Positions 45,689 through 56,283 are shown, numbered from the stretch's first letter. The stretch is 64,000 nucleotides of DNA from Burkholderia sp. (GCA_030151225.1 JASLEG010000117.1:1-64000); one strand, 5' to 3'. Notes: generated from the sequence alone by a model not told the origin. Numbers and translations: made by a program.

Positions 45689-46596
45689 GCAGTGGCACGT
45701 TTCCGCATTTCGTCTCGGCCGGCGACATCCTGACCGACATGGTCCGGCACGACGCGGCGCAGTGGACCTCGGTGCCCGGTGGCGCCGGCTGGAACGTGGC
45801 GCGCGCGGTGGCCCGGCTCGGCGTGCCGAGCGCCGCGGTGGGCGCGCTCGGCCGCGACTGCTTCTCCGACGTGCTGTGGCGCGAGAGCGAGGCAGCCGGG
45901 CTCGACCTGCGCTTCCTGCAGCGCGTCGATCGCCCGCCGCTGCTGGCGATCGTGCACGAGACGCAGCCGCCGTCGTACTTCTTCATCGGCGAGAACAGCG
46001 CCGACCTCGCCTTCGATCCGGCCGCGCTGCCGGCCGGCTGGGAAACGCCGCTGCAGTGGGCGCACTTCGGCTGCATCAGCCTGGTGCGCGAGCCGCTGGC
46101 GTCCACGCTGGTCGAGCTGGCCGCCACGCTGCGCGCGCGCGGCGTGAAGATCAGCTTCGATCCGAACTACCGCAACCTGATGACGGCCGCCTATCGGCCG
46201 ACGCTCGAGAAGATGGTGAAGCTGGCCGATCTCGTGAAGGTGTCCGACGAGGACCTGCGCCACCTGTTCGACGGCCGCGGCGAGGCGGAGGCGATCGCCG
46301 AGGTGCGCGCGCTGAATCCGGAAGCCACCGTGCTGGTGACGCGCGGCTCGCAGCCGGCCACGCTGTACGCCGGCGACGCGCGCTTCGAGGCGCAGCCGCC
46401 GCGCGTGGAAGTGGCCGATACGGTGGGGGCCGGCGATGCGTCGATCGGCGGCCTGATCGTGAGCCTGATGACGGCGCCGCAGCGCGGCTGGGACCAGCAC
46501 CTCGCGTTCGCGCTCGCGGCCGGCGCGGCCGCCTGCCGCCACACGGGCGCGCACGCGCCGACGCTCGACGAAGTGGTGGCGCTGCTCGCCCACTGA
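45685..46596 (+). CDS. PfkB-family carbohydrate kinase (fructokinase-like)
   Basis: A 303-residue ribokinase-family kinase. The N-terminal substrate loop is PGGAGWNVARAVARLG with ALGRDCFSD after it. SFDPNYRNLM is the middle signature, and DTVGAGDASIGGL holds the catalytic Asp and anion hole. Fructose to fructose 6-phosphate would complete an isomerase-kinase route from the upstream AGE enzyme; this is inferred. Last gene of the LacI operon. No transporter gene is in the run. Confidence 0.88.
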   Translation: MSSGTFPHFVSAGDILTDMVRHDAAQWTSVPGGAGWNVARAVARLGVPSAAVGALGRDCFSDVLWRESEAAGLDLRFLQRVDRPPLLAIVHETQPPSYFFIGENSADLAFDPAALPAGWETPLQWAHFGCISLVREPLASTLVELAATLRARGVKISFDPNYRNLMTAAYRPTLEKMVKLADLVKVSDEDLRHLFDGRGEAEAIAEVRALNPEATVLVTRGSQPATLYAGDARFEAQPPRVEVADTVGAGDASIGGLIVSLMTAPQRGWDQHLAFALAAGAAACRHTGAHAPTLDEVVALLAH

Positions 46597-46634
46597 AGCG
46601 CGCGCGGCGGCCCGCAACGGGCCGCCGCGCCGTC

Positions 46635-46829
46635 TCACCAGAGCCTGGCGAGCACCGACACGATCGCCATCACCACCAGCGTCGACATGAACGGAAACGG
46701 CCAGGCACGCGAGCCGATCCGCAGCGTGACGTCGCCGGGCAGGCGCCCGACCCCGAGCTTCGACAGCCACGGCCAGGTACGCGCCAGCACCATCACCGCC
46801 ACGAACGAGACCAGCAGCCAGCGGAACAT
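46635..46829 (-). CDS. DUF2905 membrane protein
   Basis: A 64-residue protein with two hydrophobic segments flanking the motif GVGRLPGDVTLRIGSRAWPFPF, which is characteristic of DUF2905. Cytoplasmic-membrane location is expected; function unknown. It starts 9 bp after the methyltransferase stop on the same strand. Confidence 0.88.
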   Translation of the reverse strand: MFRWLLVSFVAVMVLARTWPWLSKLGVGRLPGDVTLRIGSRAWPFPFMSTLVVMAIVSVLARLW

Positions 46830-46838
46830 CGCGGCCGC

Positions 46839-48053
46839 CTACAGTGCGTGCGAGCGCTCGCCGCGCGCGAACGCGTCGAGACCGCCGTCGATGCCGCGCC
46901 CGAACGCGATCACCTTGAACAGTTCGCCCATCTCCGACTCCGAGATCAGCTTCTGCACCGCGTTGGCGGCCGGCAGGAAGCGCGCGACGTCGGCCGGATC
47001 GAGCTCGGACAGCACCTCGGTGATGCCGGCGTTGAGCAGGAAGCGGCCCTGCGAGGTGTAGCCGAGCAGCTCCGCGCCGGCCGCCACGCCGGCCGCGTGG
47101 ATGCCGGAAAACTCGACGTGCGCGGTGATGTCCTGCAACCCCGGCCAGACGAACGGATCGCCGTGCGCGCGGTGGCGGTAATGGCACATCAGCGTGCCCT
47201 CGGCGCGCTGCGGGTGGCAGTACTCGCGCAGCGGAAAGCCGTAATCGAGGAAGAAGGCCGCGCCGCGGCCCAGCATCGTGCAGACGGTGCCCGTGAAGGC
47301 GCGCGCGGCCTCGTGGGTTTCGGTCAGGTAGCCGGGCGGCAGATCGAGCGCGTCGAGCTCGGCCAGCGAGGCGAGCGCGGCCGGGTCGCGGATCGCGCGA
47401 TCCGCGAACACGAAGGCGTGCTTCCCGGTCTCGACCTCGGCCACGGCCACGCCGCGCTCGAGCCAGCCCGCCTCGCCGCGCACCACGAGCCGCACCGGCA
47501 TCGCGTCGAGCACCTCGTTGCCCACCACCACGCCGTCGAAGCCGGCCGGCAGCGCGTCGAGCCAGTGCACGCGTGCGGCCAGCGCCGCCGGCAGCGCGGC
47601 CGCGAGCGTGGCCTGCTGGCGCTCGCGCAGTTCGCCCGACAGCTCCACGATCTCGTAGCGCTCGGGCGCCGCGCCGAGCGCGTCGAGCGCCGCGACCAGG
47701 CCCGCCGCGAGCTTGCCGGTGCCGGCGCCGAACTCCATCACGCGCTGCGTGCCGCTCGCCTCGAGCGCCTGCGCCACCGGCCGCGCGAGCGTGCGCGCGA
47801 ACAGCGGCGAGAGCTCCGGGGCCGTCACGAAATCGCTGCCGTCCTCGCCGCGCAGGCCGAACTTGCGCGCGCCACCGCTGTAATAGCCGAGGCCCGGCGC
47901 GTACAGCGCGCGCTCCATGAAGCGGGAAAACGGGATCCAGCCGCCCGCGGCCGCGATCTCGGCGCGCAACGACGCGGCGAGCGTTTCCGACTGTGCGAGC
48001 GCGTCGGGGCCGGGAACGGGTAAACTAGCGGGTTCGTGAGCTTTCGGGTTCAT
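46839..48053 (-). CDS. SAM-dependent methyltransferase, MidA/NDUFAF7 family
   Basis: A class I methyltransferase of 404 residues in the DUF185 (Methyltransf_28) family, related to mitochondrial NDUFAF7, which methylates an arginine of a complex I subunit. Motifs: FSRFMERALYAPGLGYYSGG, DFVTAPELSPLFARTLA, the SAM-binding EFGAGTGKLA and VVGNEVLDAMPV. The ATG at 48053 is only 13 bp from the divergent SDR start. A TACAAT box at 48060-48065 on the minus strand would start transcription at about the ATG itself, so a leaderless mRNA is possible. Bacterial substrate unproven. Confidence 0.9.
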   Translation of the reverse strand: MNPKAHEPASLPVPGPDALAQSETLAASLRAEIAAAGGWIPFSRFMERALYAPGLGYYSGGARKFGLRGEDGSDFVTAPELSPLFARTLARPVAQALEASGTQRVMEFGAGTGKLAAGLVAALDALGAAPERYEIVELSGELRERQQATLAAALPAALAARVHWLDALPAGFDGVVVGNEVLDAMPVRLVVRGEAGWLERGVAVAEVETGKHAFVFADRAIRDPAALASLAELDALDLPPGYLTETHEAARAFTGTVCTMLGRGAAFFLDYGFPLREYCHPQRAEGTLMCHYRHRAHGDPFVWPGLQDITAHVEFSGIHAAGVAAGAELLGYTSQGRFLLNAGITEVLSELDPADVARFLPAANAVQKLISESEMGELFKVIAFGRGIDGGLDAFARGERSHAL

Positions 48054-48066
48054 CCCGGCATTGTAA

Positions 48067-48909
48067 ATGAGCGAATCCGTGACCGATCCGGTTGCAAGCC
48101 AGGCTGCGCGGCAAGCCGAAGGGCCCGCCACCGTGGCCGCCGAGGCGCGGATCGTGCTGATCACGGGCGCCGCCCGCGTGGCGAGCCCCGGCAGCATCGC
48201 CCGCTCACTCGCGCTCGCGTTCGCGCGGCGCGGCTGGGACGTGGCGCTCGCGGTCGAGGCCGAGGCGGATCGCCCCGGCGCGGAGCAGTTGGCCGCCGAG
48301 CTGCGCGCCGCCGGCCGCCGCGCCGCGGTGCTGGTGGCGAGTCTGGCCGACGAGGCCGGCGCCGCGTCGCTGGTGCCCGCCTGCGCCGAGGCGCTGGGCC
48401 GGCCGCGCTGCATCGTGTGCCATGCCGATGACCCCGCCGACGATCACGCGGAGGATCACGCGAAAGATCGCGGCGATTCGGCCCCGGAATCCGGCGACGA
48501 CGCCACCAGCGCCGGCTATGCCACGCTGCTCGCGTCGTACGCGCGCCACGTGGCCGCGCCGGTGGTGCTGGGCCGCGCGCTGGCCGGGATCACGCCCGAG
48601 GCCGCGCGCGAGGACGAAACGCTGCGCGCCGCGCTGATCCACCTGCTCGACGACGCGCTGTATCACCCCGCGCCGCAGCGCCTCTCGCACGCGCTCGCGC
48701 AGGCCGCGCTGCACCGCGCGACGGCCGCGCAGGCGCAGGCGCTGGCGCCGAAGGTGCGGGTCGCCGCGCTGGTGCGCTCGCGCGCGCCGCATGCCGACGA
48801 ACTGGCCGAGGCGGCCTGCTATCTGGCCGACGCGCCCGGCGTGACCGGCGCCACGCTGACCGTGGACGGCGGCGAGCATCTCGCCCCGCCCGAGCCCGAC
48901 CAACCCTGA
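48067..48909 (+). CDS. Degenerate SDR, pteridine-reductase-like
   Basis: A 280-residue protein with the SDR fold but without an SDR active site. The start [22 protein letters not shown] has an altered glycine motif, the NNAS position reads VCHADDP, and the FolM/PTR1 catalytic block (LSYTLSKAAL in active relatives) is [10 protein letters not shown]: Tyr to His and Lys to Gln. The end [22 protein letters not shown] is intact. An acidic insert (about 120-145, Asp/His/Glu-rich) interrupts the middle. It lies 69 bp before folB, so a structural or regulatory role in pterin metabolism is plausible. Start could also be the GTG at 48079; neither has a good ribosome-binding site. Confidence 0.8.
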   Translation: MSESVTDPVASQAARQAEGPATVAAEARIVLITGAARVASPGSIARSLALAFARRGWDVALAVEAEADRPGAEQLAAELRAAGRRAAVLVASLADEAGAASLVPACAEALGRPRCIVCHADDPADDHAEDHAKDRGDSAPESGDDATSAGYATLLASYARHVAAPVVLGRALAGITPEAAREDETLRAALIHLLDDALYHPAPQRLSHALAQAALHRATAAQAQALAPKVRVAALVRSRAPHADELAEAACYLADAPGVTGATLTVDGGEHLAPPEPDQP

Positions 48910-48978
48910 CGCGGCGCGCCCGGCGCACCGCGTATTTTGTTTTTTGCGTGCCCGCACGCCCATTTGACTGGACCGATC

Positions 48979-49379
48979 ATGTTTTCCGCCCTCCTGCACC
49001 CCAGGCTCGCCGATTGCCGCAGGCTCTACCTGCGCGACCACGCCGTCTCCATGCGTATCGGCGCGTTCGAGCACGAGAAGCGCGGCGAACAGCGCGTGGT
49101 CATCAACATCGACGTGTTCGTGCCGCTGGCGCTGACCACGCCGGTGGAGGACAAGCTGCGCGAGGTGATCGACTACGATCTGATGAAACAGGCCGTGGCG
49201 CACAGCATCGCGGCCGGCCATATCCACCTGCAGGAAACGCTGGTCGACTCGATCGCCGCGCGCCTGCTCGCGCACGACGCCGTGCGCGCGGTGCGCGTCT
49301 CCACCGAGAAACCGGACGCCTACCCCGATTGCGACGCAGTGGGCGTCGAAGTCTTCCGCATCAAGGACCAGGAGCGAGC

Positions 49380-49383
<4 letters not shown>
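48979..49383 (+). CDS. folB: Dihydroneopterin aldolase
   Basis: Folate-pathway aldolase of 134 residues converting dihydroneopterin to 6-hydroxymethyl-dihydropterin and glycolaldehyde. It shows [23 protein letters not shown] (catalytic Glu region), DLMKQAV and [27 protein letters not shown] with the conserved Lys. I chose the ATG at 48979; the frame is open to 48937 but the family starts near [10 protein letters not shown]. It overlaps ttcA by 4 bp. Confidence 0.9.
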
Positions 49384-50366
<983 letters not shown>

Positions 50367-50370
50367 CAAG

Positions 50371-50414
50371 GTTTCACGATTGCCGTGAAACGCCCGCCCC
50401 ACGGGCGTTTCACG
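50371..50414 (+). terminator. Competing hairpins after ttcA
   Basis: GTTTCACG (50371-50378) can pair with CGTGAAAC (50384-50391). The longer CGTGAAACGCCCG (50384-50396) can instead pair with CGGGCGTTTCACG (50402-50414) in a perfect 13-bp stem with a 5-nt loop. The two structures exclude each other. There is no T tract. Confidence 0.5.
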
Positions 50415-50458
50415 GCGACGGGCGGGCCGATTCCGCCCCCGCTCGCGCGCAGCCTGCA

Positions 50459-50467
50459 TGCTAGAAT
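50459..50467 (+). promoter_or_regulatory. Extended -10 of glmU
   Basis: TGCTAGAAT gives TGn plus TAGAAT 33 nt before the glmU ATG, like the argS promoter at the other end of the window (TGCTAAAAT). The -35 is not clear. Confidence 0.4.
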
Positions 50468-50500
50468 TCGCACCTCCGAACTCTCCCTCTCGCTGACGCC

Positions 50501-51862
50501 ATGAATATCGTGATTTTGGCGGCAGGCACCGGCAAGCGCATGCGTTCCGCGCTGCCGAAGGTGCTCCATCCGCTGGCGGGCAAGCCGCTCCTCTCCCACG
50601 TCATCGATACCGCACGCACGCTGGCGCCCTCGCGCCTGGTGGTGGTGGTCGGCCATGGCGCGGACGCCGTGAAGGCGGCCGTCGCGGCGCCCGACGTGCA
50701 GTTCGCGCTGCAGGCCCAGCAGCTCGGCACCGGCCACGCGGTCAGGCAGGCACTGCCCTTGCTCGACCCGGCCCAGCCCACGCTGGTGCTGTACGGCGAC
50801 GTGCCGCTCACGCGCGCGAGCACGCTGAAGGCGCTGACCGAGGCGGCCACCGACGCACGCTACGGCATCCTGACCGTCACGCTCGACGATCCGACCGGCT
50901 ACGGCCGCATCGTGCGCGATGCGTCGGGCAACGTCACGCGCATCGTCGAGCAGAAGGATGCGTCGCCCGAGCAGTTGAAGATCGCGGAAATCAACACCGG
51001 CATCATCGTCACGCCCACCGCGCAGCTCGCGATGTGGCTGGGCGCGCTCGGCAACGACAACGCCCAGGGCGAGTACTACCTGACCGACGTGGTCGAGCAG
51101 GCCATCGAGGCCGGCTTCGAGGTGGTGACCACCCAGCCCGACGAGGAATGGGAAACGCTCGGCGTGAACAGCAAGGCGCAGCTGGCCGAGCTCGAGCGCA
51201 TCCATCAGCGCAATCAGGCGGAAGCCCTGCTGGTGGACGGCGTGACGCTGGCCGACCCGGCGCGCCTCGACATCCGCGGCAGGCTCGTGTGCGGGCGCGA
51301 CGTATCGATCGACGTGAACTGCGTGTTCGAGGGCGAGGTGCAGCTGGCCGACGGCGTGTCGATCGGCGCGAACTGCGTGATCCGCCACGCCTCGATCGGC
51401 GCCGGCGCGCGTATCGACGCGTTCTCGCACATCGACGGCGCCCAGGTCGGCGCGCGGGCCGTGGTGGGCCCGTACGCGCGGCTGCGCCCCGGTGCGGCGC
51501 TCGGCGAGGAATCGCACGTCGGCAACTTCGTCGAGGTGAAGAACGCCGTGCTCGGCCACGGCTCCAAGGCCAACCACCTGACCTACATCGGCGACGCCGA
51601 CATCGGCGCGCGCGTGAACATCGGTGCCGGCACCATCACCTGCAACTACGACGGCGCCAACAAGTTCCGCACCGTGATCGAGGACGACGTGTTCGTGGGC
51701 TCCGACACGCAGCTCGTGGCACCGGTGCGCGTGGGCAAGGGGGTGACGATCGCGGCCGGCACCACGGTGTGGAAGGACGTGGCCGACGGGCAGCTGGTGC
51801 TGAACGACAAGAAGCAGACGGAAAAGGCCGGCTACGTGCGGCCCACCAAGAAGAAAAGCTGA
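50501..51862 (+). CDS. glmU: Bifunctional UDP-N-acetylglucosamine pyrophosphorylase / glucosamine-1-phosphate acetyltransferase
   Basis: Makes UDP-GlcNAc for peptidoglycan and LPS: acetylates glucosamine 1-phosphate, then transfers uridylate. The 453-residue protein has the N-terminal nucleotidyl motif [35 protein letters not shown] and NTGIIV. Left-handed beta-helix hexapeptide repeats run from about 250, with [17 protein letters not shown] and [24 protein letters not shown]. Paired with glmS 80 bp downstream, so the pathway genes are adjacent. Confidence 0.97.
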   Translation: MNIVILAAGTGKRMRSALPKVLHPLAGKPLLSHVIDTARTLAPSRLVVVVGHGADAVKAAVAAPDVQFALQAQQLGTGHAVRQALPLLDPAQPTLVLYGDVPLTRASTLKALTEAATDARYGILTVTLDDPTGYGRIVRDASGNVTRIVEQKDASPEQLKIAEINTGIIVTPTAQLAMWLGALGNDNAQGEYYLTDVVEQAIEAGFEVVTTQPDEEWETLGVNSKAQLAELERIHQRNQAEALLVDGVTLADPARLDIRGRLVCGRDVSIDVNCVFEGEVQLADGVSIGANCVIRHASIGAGARIDAFSHIDGAQVGARAVVGPYARLRPGAALGEESHVGNFVEVKNAVLGHGSKANHLTYIGDADIGARVNIGAGTITCNYDGANKFRTVIEDDVFVGSDTQLVAPVRVGKGVTIAAGTTVWKDVADGQLVLNDKKQTEKAGYVRPTKKKS

Positions 51863-51893
51863 ACCGCATCATTCAGACAATTTGAACGTTTCC

Positions 51894-51919
51894 GAAGGCG
51901 CAACCCCGGTGGCGCCTTC
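51894..51919 (+). terminator. Hairpin between glmU and glmS
   Basis: Stem GAAGGCGC / GCGCCTTC with a 10-nt loop, followed by CTCATTTC. Probably a weak terminator or attenuator; glmS follows with a GGAGG ribosome-binding site. Confidence 0.4.
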
Positions 51920-51942
51920 CTCATTTCGGAGGATCGATCGCC

Positions 51943-53760
51943 ATGTGCGGCATTGTCGGCGCAGTTGCGCAACGTAATATCGTTCCGGTGCTGATCGAAG
52001 GTCTGCGCCGTCTTGAATATCGCGGCTACGACTCGTGCGGCGTGGCCGTGCTCGAGAACGGCGCGCCGAAGCGCGCCCGCAGCACCGCGCGCGTGGCGGA
52101 CCTCGACGAGCAGGTGCGCGACACCAGGCTCGAGGGCTTCACCGGCATCTCGCACACGCGCTGGGCCACGCACGGCGCGCCGGTCACGCACAACGCGCAC
52201 CCGATCTTCTCGTCGGATGCCGTCGCGATCGTGCACAACGGCATCATCGAGAACTACGAAACACTGCGCGAGGGCCTGCGCGCGAAGGGCTACGAATTCG
52301 TCTCGCAGACCGATACCGAGGTGATCGCCCACCTCGTGCACAGCCTCTATCGCGGCGACCTGTTCGCGGCCGTGCGCGAGACCGTGGCACAGCTGCACGG
52401 CGCCTACGCGATCGCCGTGATCCACAAGGACCAGCCGCACACCGTGGTGGGCGCGCGCCAGGGCTCGCCGCTCGTGGTGGGCTTCGGCGACGGCGAGAAC
52501 TTCCTCGCCTCCGACGCGCTCGCGCTGGCCGGCAGCACCGACCGCTACACCTTCCTCGAGGAAGGCGACGTGTGCGAGCTGACGCTCGAGGGCGTGAAGA
52601 TCGTGGACCGTGCCGGCGCGCGCGCCGAGCGCGAGATCCGCATCGTGAGCGCCTACGGCGGCGCCGTGGAACTCGGCCCCTATCGCCACTTCATGCAGAA
52701 GGAAATCTTCGAGCAGCCGCGCGCGATCGCCGACACGATCCCGCCGATCGAGGCCTTCGAGCCGTCGCTGTTCGGCGAGGCCGCGGCCGACACCTTCAAG
52801 GACATCGACAGCCTGCTGATCCTGGCGTGCGGCACCAGCTCGTACTCCGGCATGACGGCCAAGTACTGGCTCGAATCGATCGCCAGGATTCCCACCCAGG
52901 TGGAGATCGCGAGCGAATACCGCTACCGCGATTCCGTGCCGAACCCGCGCCAGCTGGTCGTGGTGATCTCGCAATCGGGCGAGACCGCCGACACGCTGGC
53001 CGCGCTCAAGCACGCGCAGTCGCTGGGCCACAAGCACACGCTGGCCGTGTGCAACGTCGCGACCAGCGCCATGGTGCGCCTGACCGAGCTGCAGTTCCTC
53101 ACGCGCGCGGGCACCGAGATCGGCGTGGCGTCCACCAAGGCGTTCACCACGCAGCTGGTGGCGCTGTTCCTGCTGGCGGCCACGCTCGGCAAGGTGCGCG
53201 GCCACGTGGACGCGACCCGCGAAGCCGACTACATCCGCCAGCTGCGCCACCTGCCGGCCGCGCTGAACAGCGTGCTGGCGCTCGAGCCGCAGATCATCGC
53301 GTGGTCGGAAGAGTTCTCGCGCAAGGAAAACGCGCTGTTCCTCGGCCGCGGGCTGCACTACCCGATCGCGCTCGAGGGCGCGCTGAAGCTGAAGGAAATC
53401 TCGTACATCCACGCCGAGGCCTATCCGGCCGGCGAGCTCAAGCACGGCCCGCTCGCGCTGGTGACCGAGGCGATGCCGGTGGTGACTGTGGCGCCGAACG
53501 ACACGCTGCTCGAGAAGCTGAAGTCGAACATGCAGGAAGTGCGCGCGCGCGGCGGCGAGCTGTACGTATTCGCCGATTCGGACACGCACATCGTGAACGA
53601 CGATGGCCTGCACGTGATCCGCATGCCCGAGCATTACGGCCCGCTCTCGCCGATCCTGCACGTGGTGCCGCTGCAGCTGCTCGCATATCACACGGCCTGT
53701 GCGCGTGGCACCGATGTGGACAAGCCGCGGAATCTGGCGAAGTCGGTGACGGTGGAGTGA
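51943..53760 (+). CDS. glmS: Glutamine--fructose-6-phosphate aminotransferase
   Basis: Makes glucosamine 6-phosphate from fructose 6-phosphate and glutamine, the first step of amino-sugar synthesis. The 605-residue protein starts [11 protein letters not shown], with Cys2 as the N-terminal nucleophile of the glutaminase domain (about 1-240: [28 protein letters not shown]). Two SIS domains follow ([71 protein letters not shown] split here for length), with the C-terminal [12 protein letters not shown]. Preceded by GGAGG at 51929-51933. No glmS ribozyme is expected or seen. Confidence 0.97.
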   Translation: MCGIVGAVAQRNIVPVLIEGLRRLEYRGYDSCGVAVLENGAPKRARSTARVADLDEQVRDTRLEGFTGISHTRWATHGAPVTHNAHPIFSSDAVAIVHNGIIENYETLREGLRAKGYEFVSQTDTEVIAHLVHSLYRGDLFAAVRETVAQLHGAYAIAVIHKDQPHTVVGARQGSPLVVGFGDGENFLASDALALAGSTDRYTFLEEGDVCELTLEGVKIVDRAGARAEREIRIVSAYGGAVELGPYRHFMQKEIFEQPRAIADTIPPIEAFEPSLFGEAAADTFKDIDSLLILACGTSSYSGMTAKYWLESIARIPTQVEIASEYRYRDSVPNPRQLVVVISQSGETADTLAALKHAQSLGHKHTLAVCNVATSAMVRLTELQFLTRAGTEIGVASTKAFTTQLVALFLLAATLGKVRGHVDATREADYIRQLRHLPAALNSVLALEPQIIAWSEEFSRKENALFLGRGLHYPIALEGALKLKEISYIHAEAYPAGELKHGPLALVTEAMPVVTVAPNDTLLEKLKSNMQEVRARGGELYVFADSDTHIVNDDGLHVIRMPEHYGPLSPILHVVPLQLLAYHTACARGTDVDKPRNLAKSVTVE

Positions 53761-53885
53761 GTGGCTGGCGGGATTTCGATGCCGCCTTCGTCCGCCCACG
53801 GTAATATCTTCGCGGCCCGGAACGCGGCATCTTCGCCGCCGCCCGGGCCGCTTCCCAAACACCGCAGCAAACTGGAGCTTCACGC

Positions 53886-54206
53886 ATGGCATCGGCAGCA
53901 GAGTTCGAGCAGGTCAGCGTCGTCAAGAAGGCGAACGTCTATTTCGACGGCAAGTGCGTTTCGCACACGGTCATCTTCGCGGACGGCAGCCGCAAGACGC
54001 TCGGCGTCATCCTCCCCGCGACGCTGAATTTCGGCACCGACCAGCCCGAGCTGATGGAAGTGCAGGCCGGCAAGTGCCGCATCCGCCTGGCCGGCAGCGA
54101 CGAATGGCAAACCTACGGCGAAGGCCAGTCGTTTTCGGTGCCGGGCAAGTCGCGCTTCGACATCGAGGTGCTGGAAACGCTCGATTACGTCTGCAGCTAC
54201 CTCTGA
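53886..54206 (+). CDS. ppnP: Pyrimidine/purine nucleoside phosphorylase
   Basis: A 106-residue cupin of the PpnP (former DUF1255/YaiE) family that phosphorolyses several nucleosides. Family motifs: [29 protein letters not shown] (split), [19 protein letters not shown] and [16 protein letters not shown], ending DYVCSYL. The length is standard. It follows glmS and ends at a strong terminator. Confidence 0.92.
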   Translation: MASAAEFEQVSVVKKANVYFDGKCVSHTVIFADGSRKTLGVILPATLNFGTDQPELMEVQAGKCRIRLAGSDEWQTYGEGQSFSVPGKSRFDIEVLETLDYVCSYL

Positions 54207-54225
54207 GCAGGCAGCACGCGCCACG

Positions 54226-54256
54226 AAAAGGCGACCCGATCGGGTCGCTTTTTTCT
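54226..54256 (+). terminator. Bidirectional intrinsic terminator
   Basis: GCGACCCGATCGGGTCGC is a perfect 18-bp palindrome, preceded by AAAAG and followed by six T. It works on paper in both directions. Confidence 0.9.
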
Positions 54257-54398
54257 TTGGGGCGGGATCGGCGCCCGAGGTCGGCCGTGCCACCTCCCCG
54301 ACACGTTTTCGCATCAAAAATCCACACATCCGGCACACTTTTTCCGCGCCTTGCACGCACCATCTCGGTGTGAGAAACGCACATGCAGAGAGGAAGGA

Positions 54399-54836
54399 AT
54401 GAGCCGTCAGAGCGCCGAGATCTGTTCGTCGCGCAAGATGCCCGCATCGGACGAGCGGGTACGCGTGCTGGTGGTGGACGACTATCGCGACGGCGCGGAA
54501 GCCACCGCGCTGTACCTGGCCGAATTCGATTTCGACACGCGCTTCGTGACCGCGGCGCGTGAGGTATCGCGCGCCGCCGCGCAGCACGCGCCGCACATCG
54601 TGCTGCTCGACATCCGCATGCCGGAGATGGACGGCTTCGACGTGGCGCGCCTGCTGCGCGCCTCGCCCGGGCTGCAGGCGACGATCCTGATCGCCTACAC
54701 GTCGATGCCGTGGGCCGACATCGAACACCAGGCGGCGGCCGCCGGCTTCGACGGCTATTTTCGCAAGGCCTCCGAACTGTCGGCGCTGCCCCAACTGCTG
54801 GCGACGTTCCGCGAAGCCAGCCGCGTCCCGAGCTGA
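54399..54836 (+). CDS. Single-domain response regulator
   Basis: A 145-residue receiver domain with no output domain. The acidic pocket is Asp27-Asp28, phospho-acceptor Asp71 (LLDIRMPEMDG), Thr101 (AYTSM) and Lys123 (FRKAS), all intact. Start at 54399 because AGGAAGG lies just upstream. No histidine kinase is adjacent. It probably works as a diffusible phosphorelay or CheY-like protein. Confidence 0.9.
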   Translation: MSRQSAEICSSRKMPASDERVRVLVVDDYRDGAEATALYLAEFDFDTRFVTAAREVSRAAAQHAPHIVLLDIRMPEMDGFDVARLLRASPGLQATILIAYTSMPWADIEHQAAAAGFDGYFRKASELSALPQLLATFREASRVPS

Positions 54837-54843
54837 TGCCCCC

Positions 54844-55557
54844 TCAGGCGGCGCTCGCCGCCGCCGCGTGCCGCGCCCGATCCACATCGGGGCTGCGATA
54901 GGCGTGCTCGGGAATCTCCGCGAGACGCGACGCCCGCACCTGCCGCGGCGCGAGCCCGTAAAACTTCTGGAAGTTCATGATCAGCGGCGACCACTTGTCG
55001 GGGTCGATGCGATGGCGCTCGCCGTCCATCAGCAGGTCCGGATGCACGTGCACGCGCGTGATGCGCACCTCGAACACGGTGATGAAGCCGCGCTGCTCGG
55101 GCAGATCGTCCATGATGCCGTGCCGCGCGGCCAGCACCGCCTCCATCTGGATCGGGCATTCGAGCGCGCGCGGCGCGGCCACCGTCTCGGACGCGATGCG
55201 CGTGAGGCCCGCGCGCCCGAACTTGTCGGACTCGTGCACGTAGCCCATCGCGGTACGGAACTCGGGCACCGGATCGCAGCCGGTGGTGCGCGCGATCGCG
55301 TCGACGGCCGCGGCCTCGGCCGGTGACGGCAGGTTCAGCACGCATTCGCCGGTGCGCACTAGGTTCTGCGCCGTCTTCGAGCTCGACGCGATGCCGAGCA
55401 CGCCGCGCCAGCCGAGCCAGAACACCGACGAGATCGGCGCGAGATTGTCGCTGCCGTCCTCGCTCACGGTGCCGACCAGCGCGACGGGCGTGCCGAGATA
55501 GAGAATGGAAGGTTCGCTCGCGACGTGCGGCACGTGGGGGGTGGGCTGGCGGTTCAT
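54844..55557 (-). CDS. Flavin reductase family protein (FMN-binding split barrel)
   Basis: A 237-residue NAD(P)H:flavin oxidoreductase-like protein. The split-barrel core has YLGTPVALVGTVSEDGSDNLAPISSVF, SSKTAQNLVRTGECVLNLP and GLTRIASETVAAPRALECPIQME. It may supply reduced flavin to a monooxygenase or act as a flavoprotein on its own; no partner is adjacent. Start at MNRQPTPHV (55557); the longer frame to 55842 overlaps the divergent gene's region. Confidence 0.85.
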   Translation of the reverse strand: MNRQPTPHVPHVASEPSILYLGTPVALVGTVSEDGSDNLAPISSVFWLGWRGVLGIASSSKTAQNLVRTGECVLNLPSPAEAAAVDAIARTTGCDPVPEFRTAMGYVHESDKFGRAGLTRIASETVAAPRALECPIQMEAVLAARHGIMDDLPEQRGFITVFEVRITRVHVHPDLLMDGERHRIDPDKWSPLIMNFQKFYGLAPRQVRASRLAEIPEHAYRSPDVDRARHAAAASAA

Positions 55558-55647
55558 GTCGTTCCTCGTGGGAAGTGGATCGGTGAGGAACATGCTCGCG
55601 CAGGCCGCCCCGACGGGCGCTCCGTTTCTTGCGCGCGCAGTCGTGCC

Positions 55648-56139
55648 ATGATGATCGGCACCCACCGCCCCGGACCGAACCACCATGACGACACGACGCC
55701 CGCCGCGAACGCCCCCGATCGCGATCCGACCTGCCGATTCCTGCTGAAGGGCACGGCCGGCGCGCGCGGCGTGGACTTCTCCACAGCCTTCGGCGGCGAT
55801 CACGGTGATTCCATCACGATCGCCCCGGCCGCACAGGGCCACTGGGTCGTCACAGCCGTCGGCGACCGGCTCCCGAATTGCGACGTGCCGACGATATCCA
55901 CAGGCGACACGCTCGCCTTCGGTGAGCCGCGCGACTGGCTCGACTTCACCCAGGTGGCGGTGCGGCGCGCGCGCCTGTATTCGGCGCCGCAGGCGCAGGC
56001 CGCCACGCGCGCCTACCTCGTGAAGGGCGACGTCGCCGCGGTGCTGGCCCGCTCGGGCGACTGGGTGGAAATCGACTATTTCGCGCGCGGCGCGACGCGC
56101 GTGCGCTGGGTCCGGCGCGCCGATCTGGGCGCCGATTGA
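55648..56139 (+). CDS. Hypothetical protein with SH3-like C terminus
   Basis: A 163-residue protein without signal peptide. Residues 1-45 are polar (GPNHHDDTTPAANAPDRDPT), 45-110 are a beta-rich stretch, and the end (RRARLYSAPQAQAATRAYLVKG, then GDWVEIDYF and RVRWVRRADL) follows the bacterial SH3 pattern. Such proteins often bind cell-wall peptides, but no export signal is visible. The start is uncertain (ATG at 55648 or 55651, weak ribosome-binding site). Real but unassigned. Confidence 0.6.
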   Translation: MMIGTHRPGPNHHDDTTPAANAPDRDPTCRFLLKGTAGARGVDFSTAFGGDHGDSITIAPAAQGHWVVTAVGDRLPNCDVPTISTGDTLAFGEPRDWLDFTQVAVRRARLYSAPQAQAATRAYLVKGDVAAVLARSGDWVEIDYFARGATRVRWVRRADLGAD

Positions 56140-56283
56140 GGGGCGACGCCGAATGGACGCGGATCGGCAGGGAAAGGAGCATCCTGCAGCCGCAGCACGA
56201 CCAGCGCCCCGGAATGGACGATCGCCACCGCTTCGCCGAGCGGCAGGCGCGGCCCCGGCACGCGTGCCCCCGCCGTCAAACGC

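Noticed and set aside
51863..51942. glmS ribozyme in the glmU-glmS gap
   Set aside because: The gap is 80 bp, holds only a simple hairpin, and the ribozyme is known mainly from Gram-positive bacteria.
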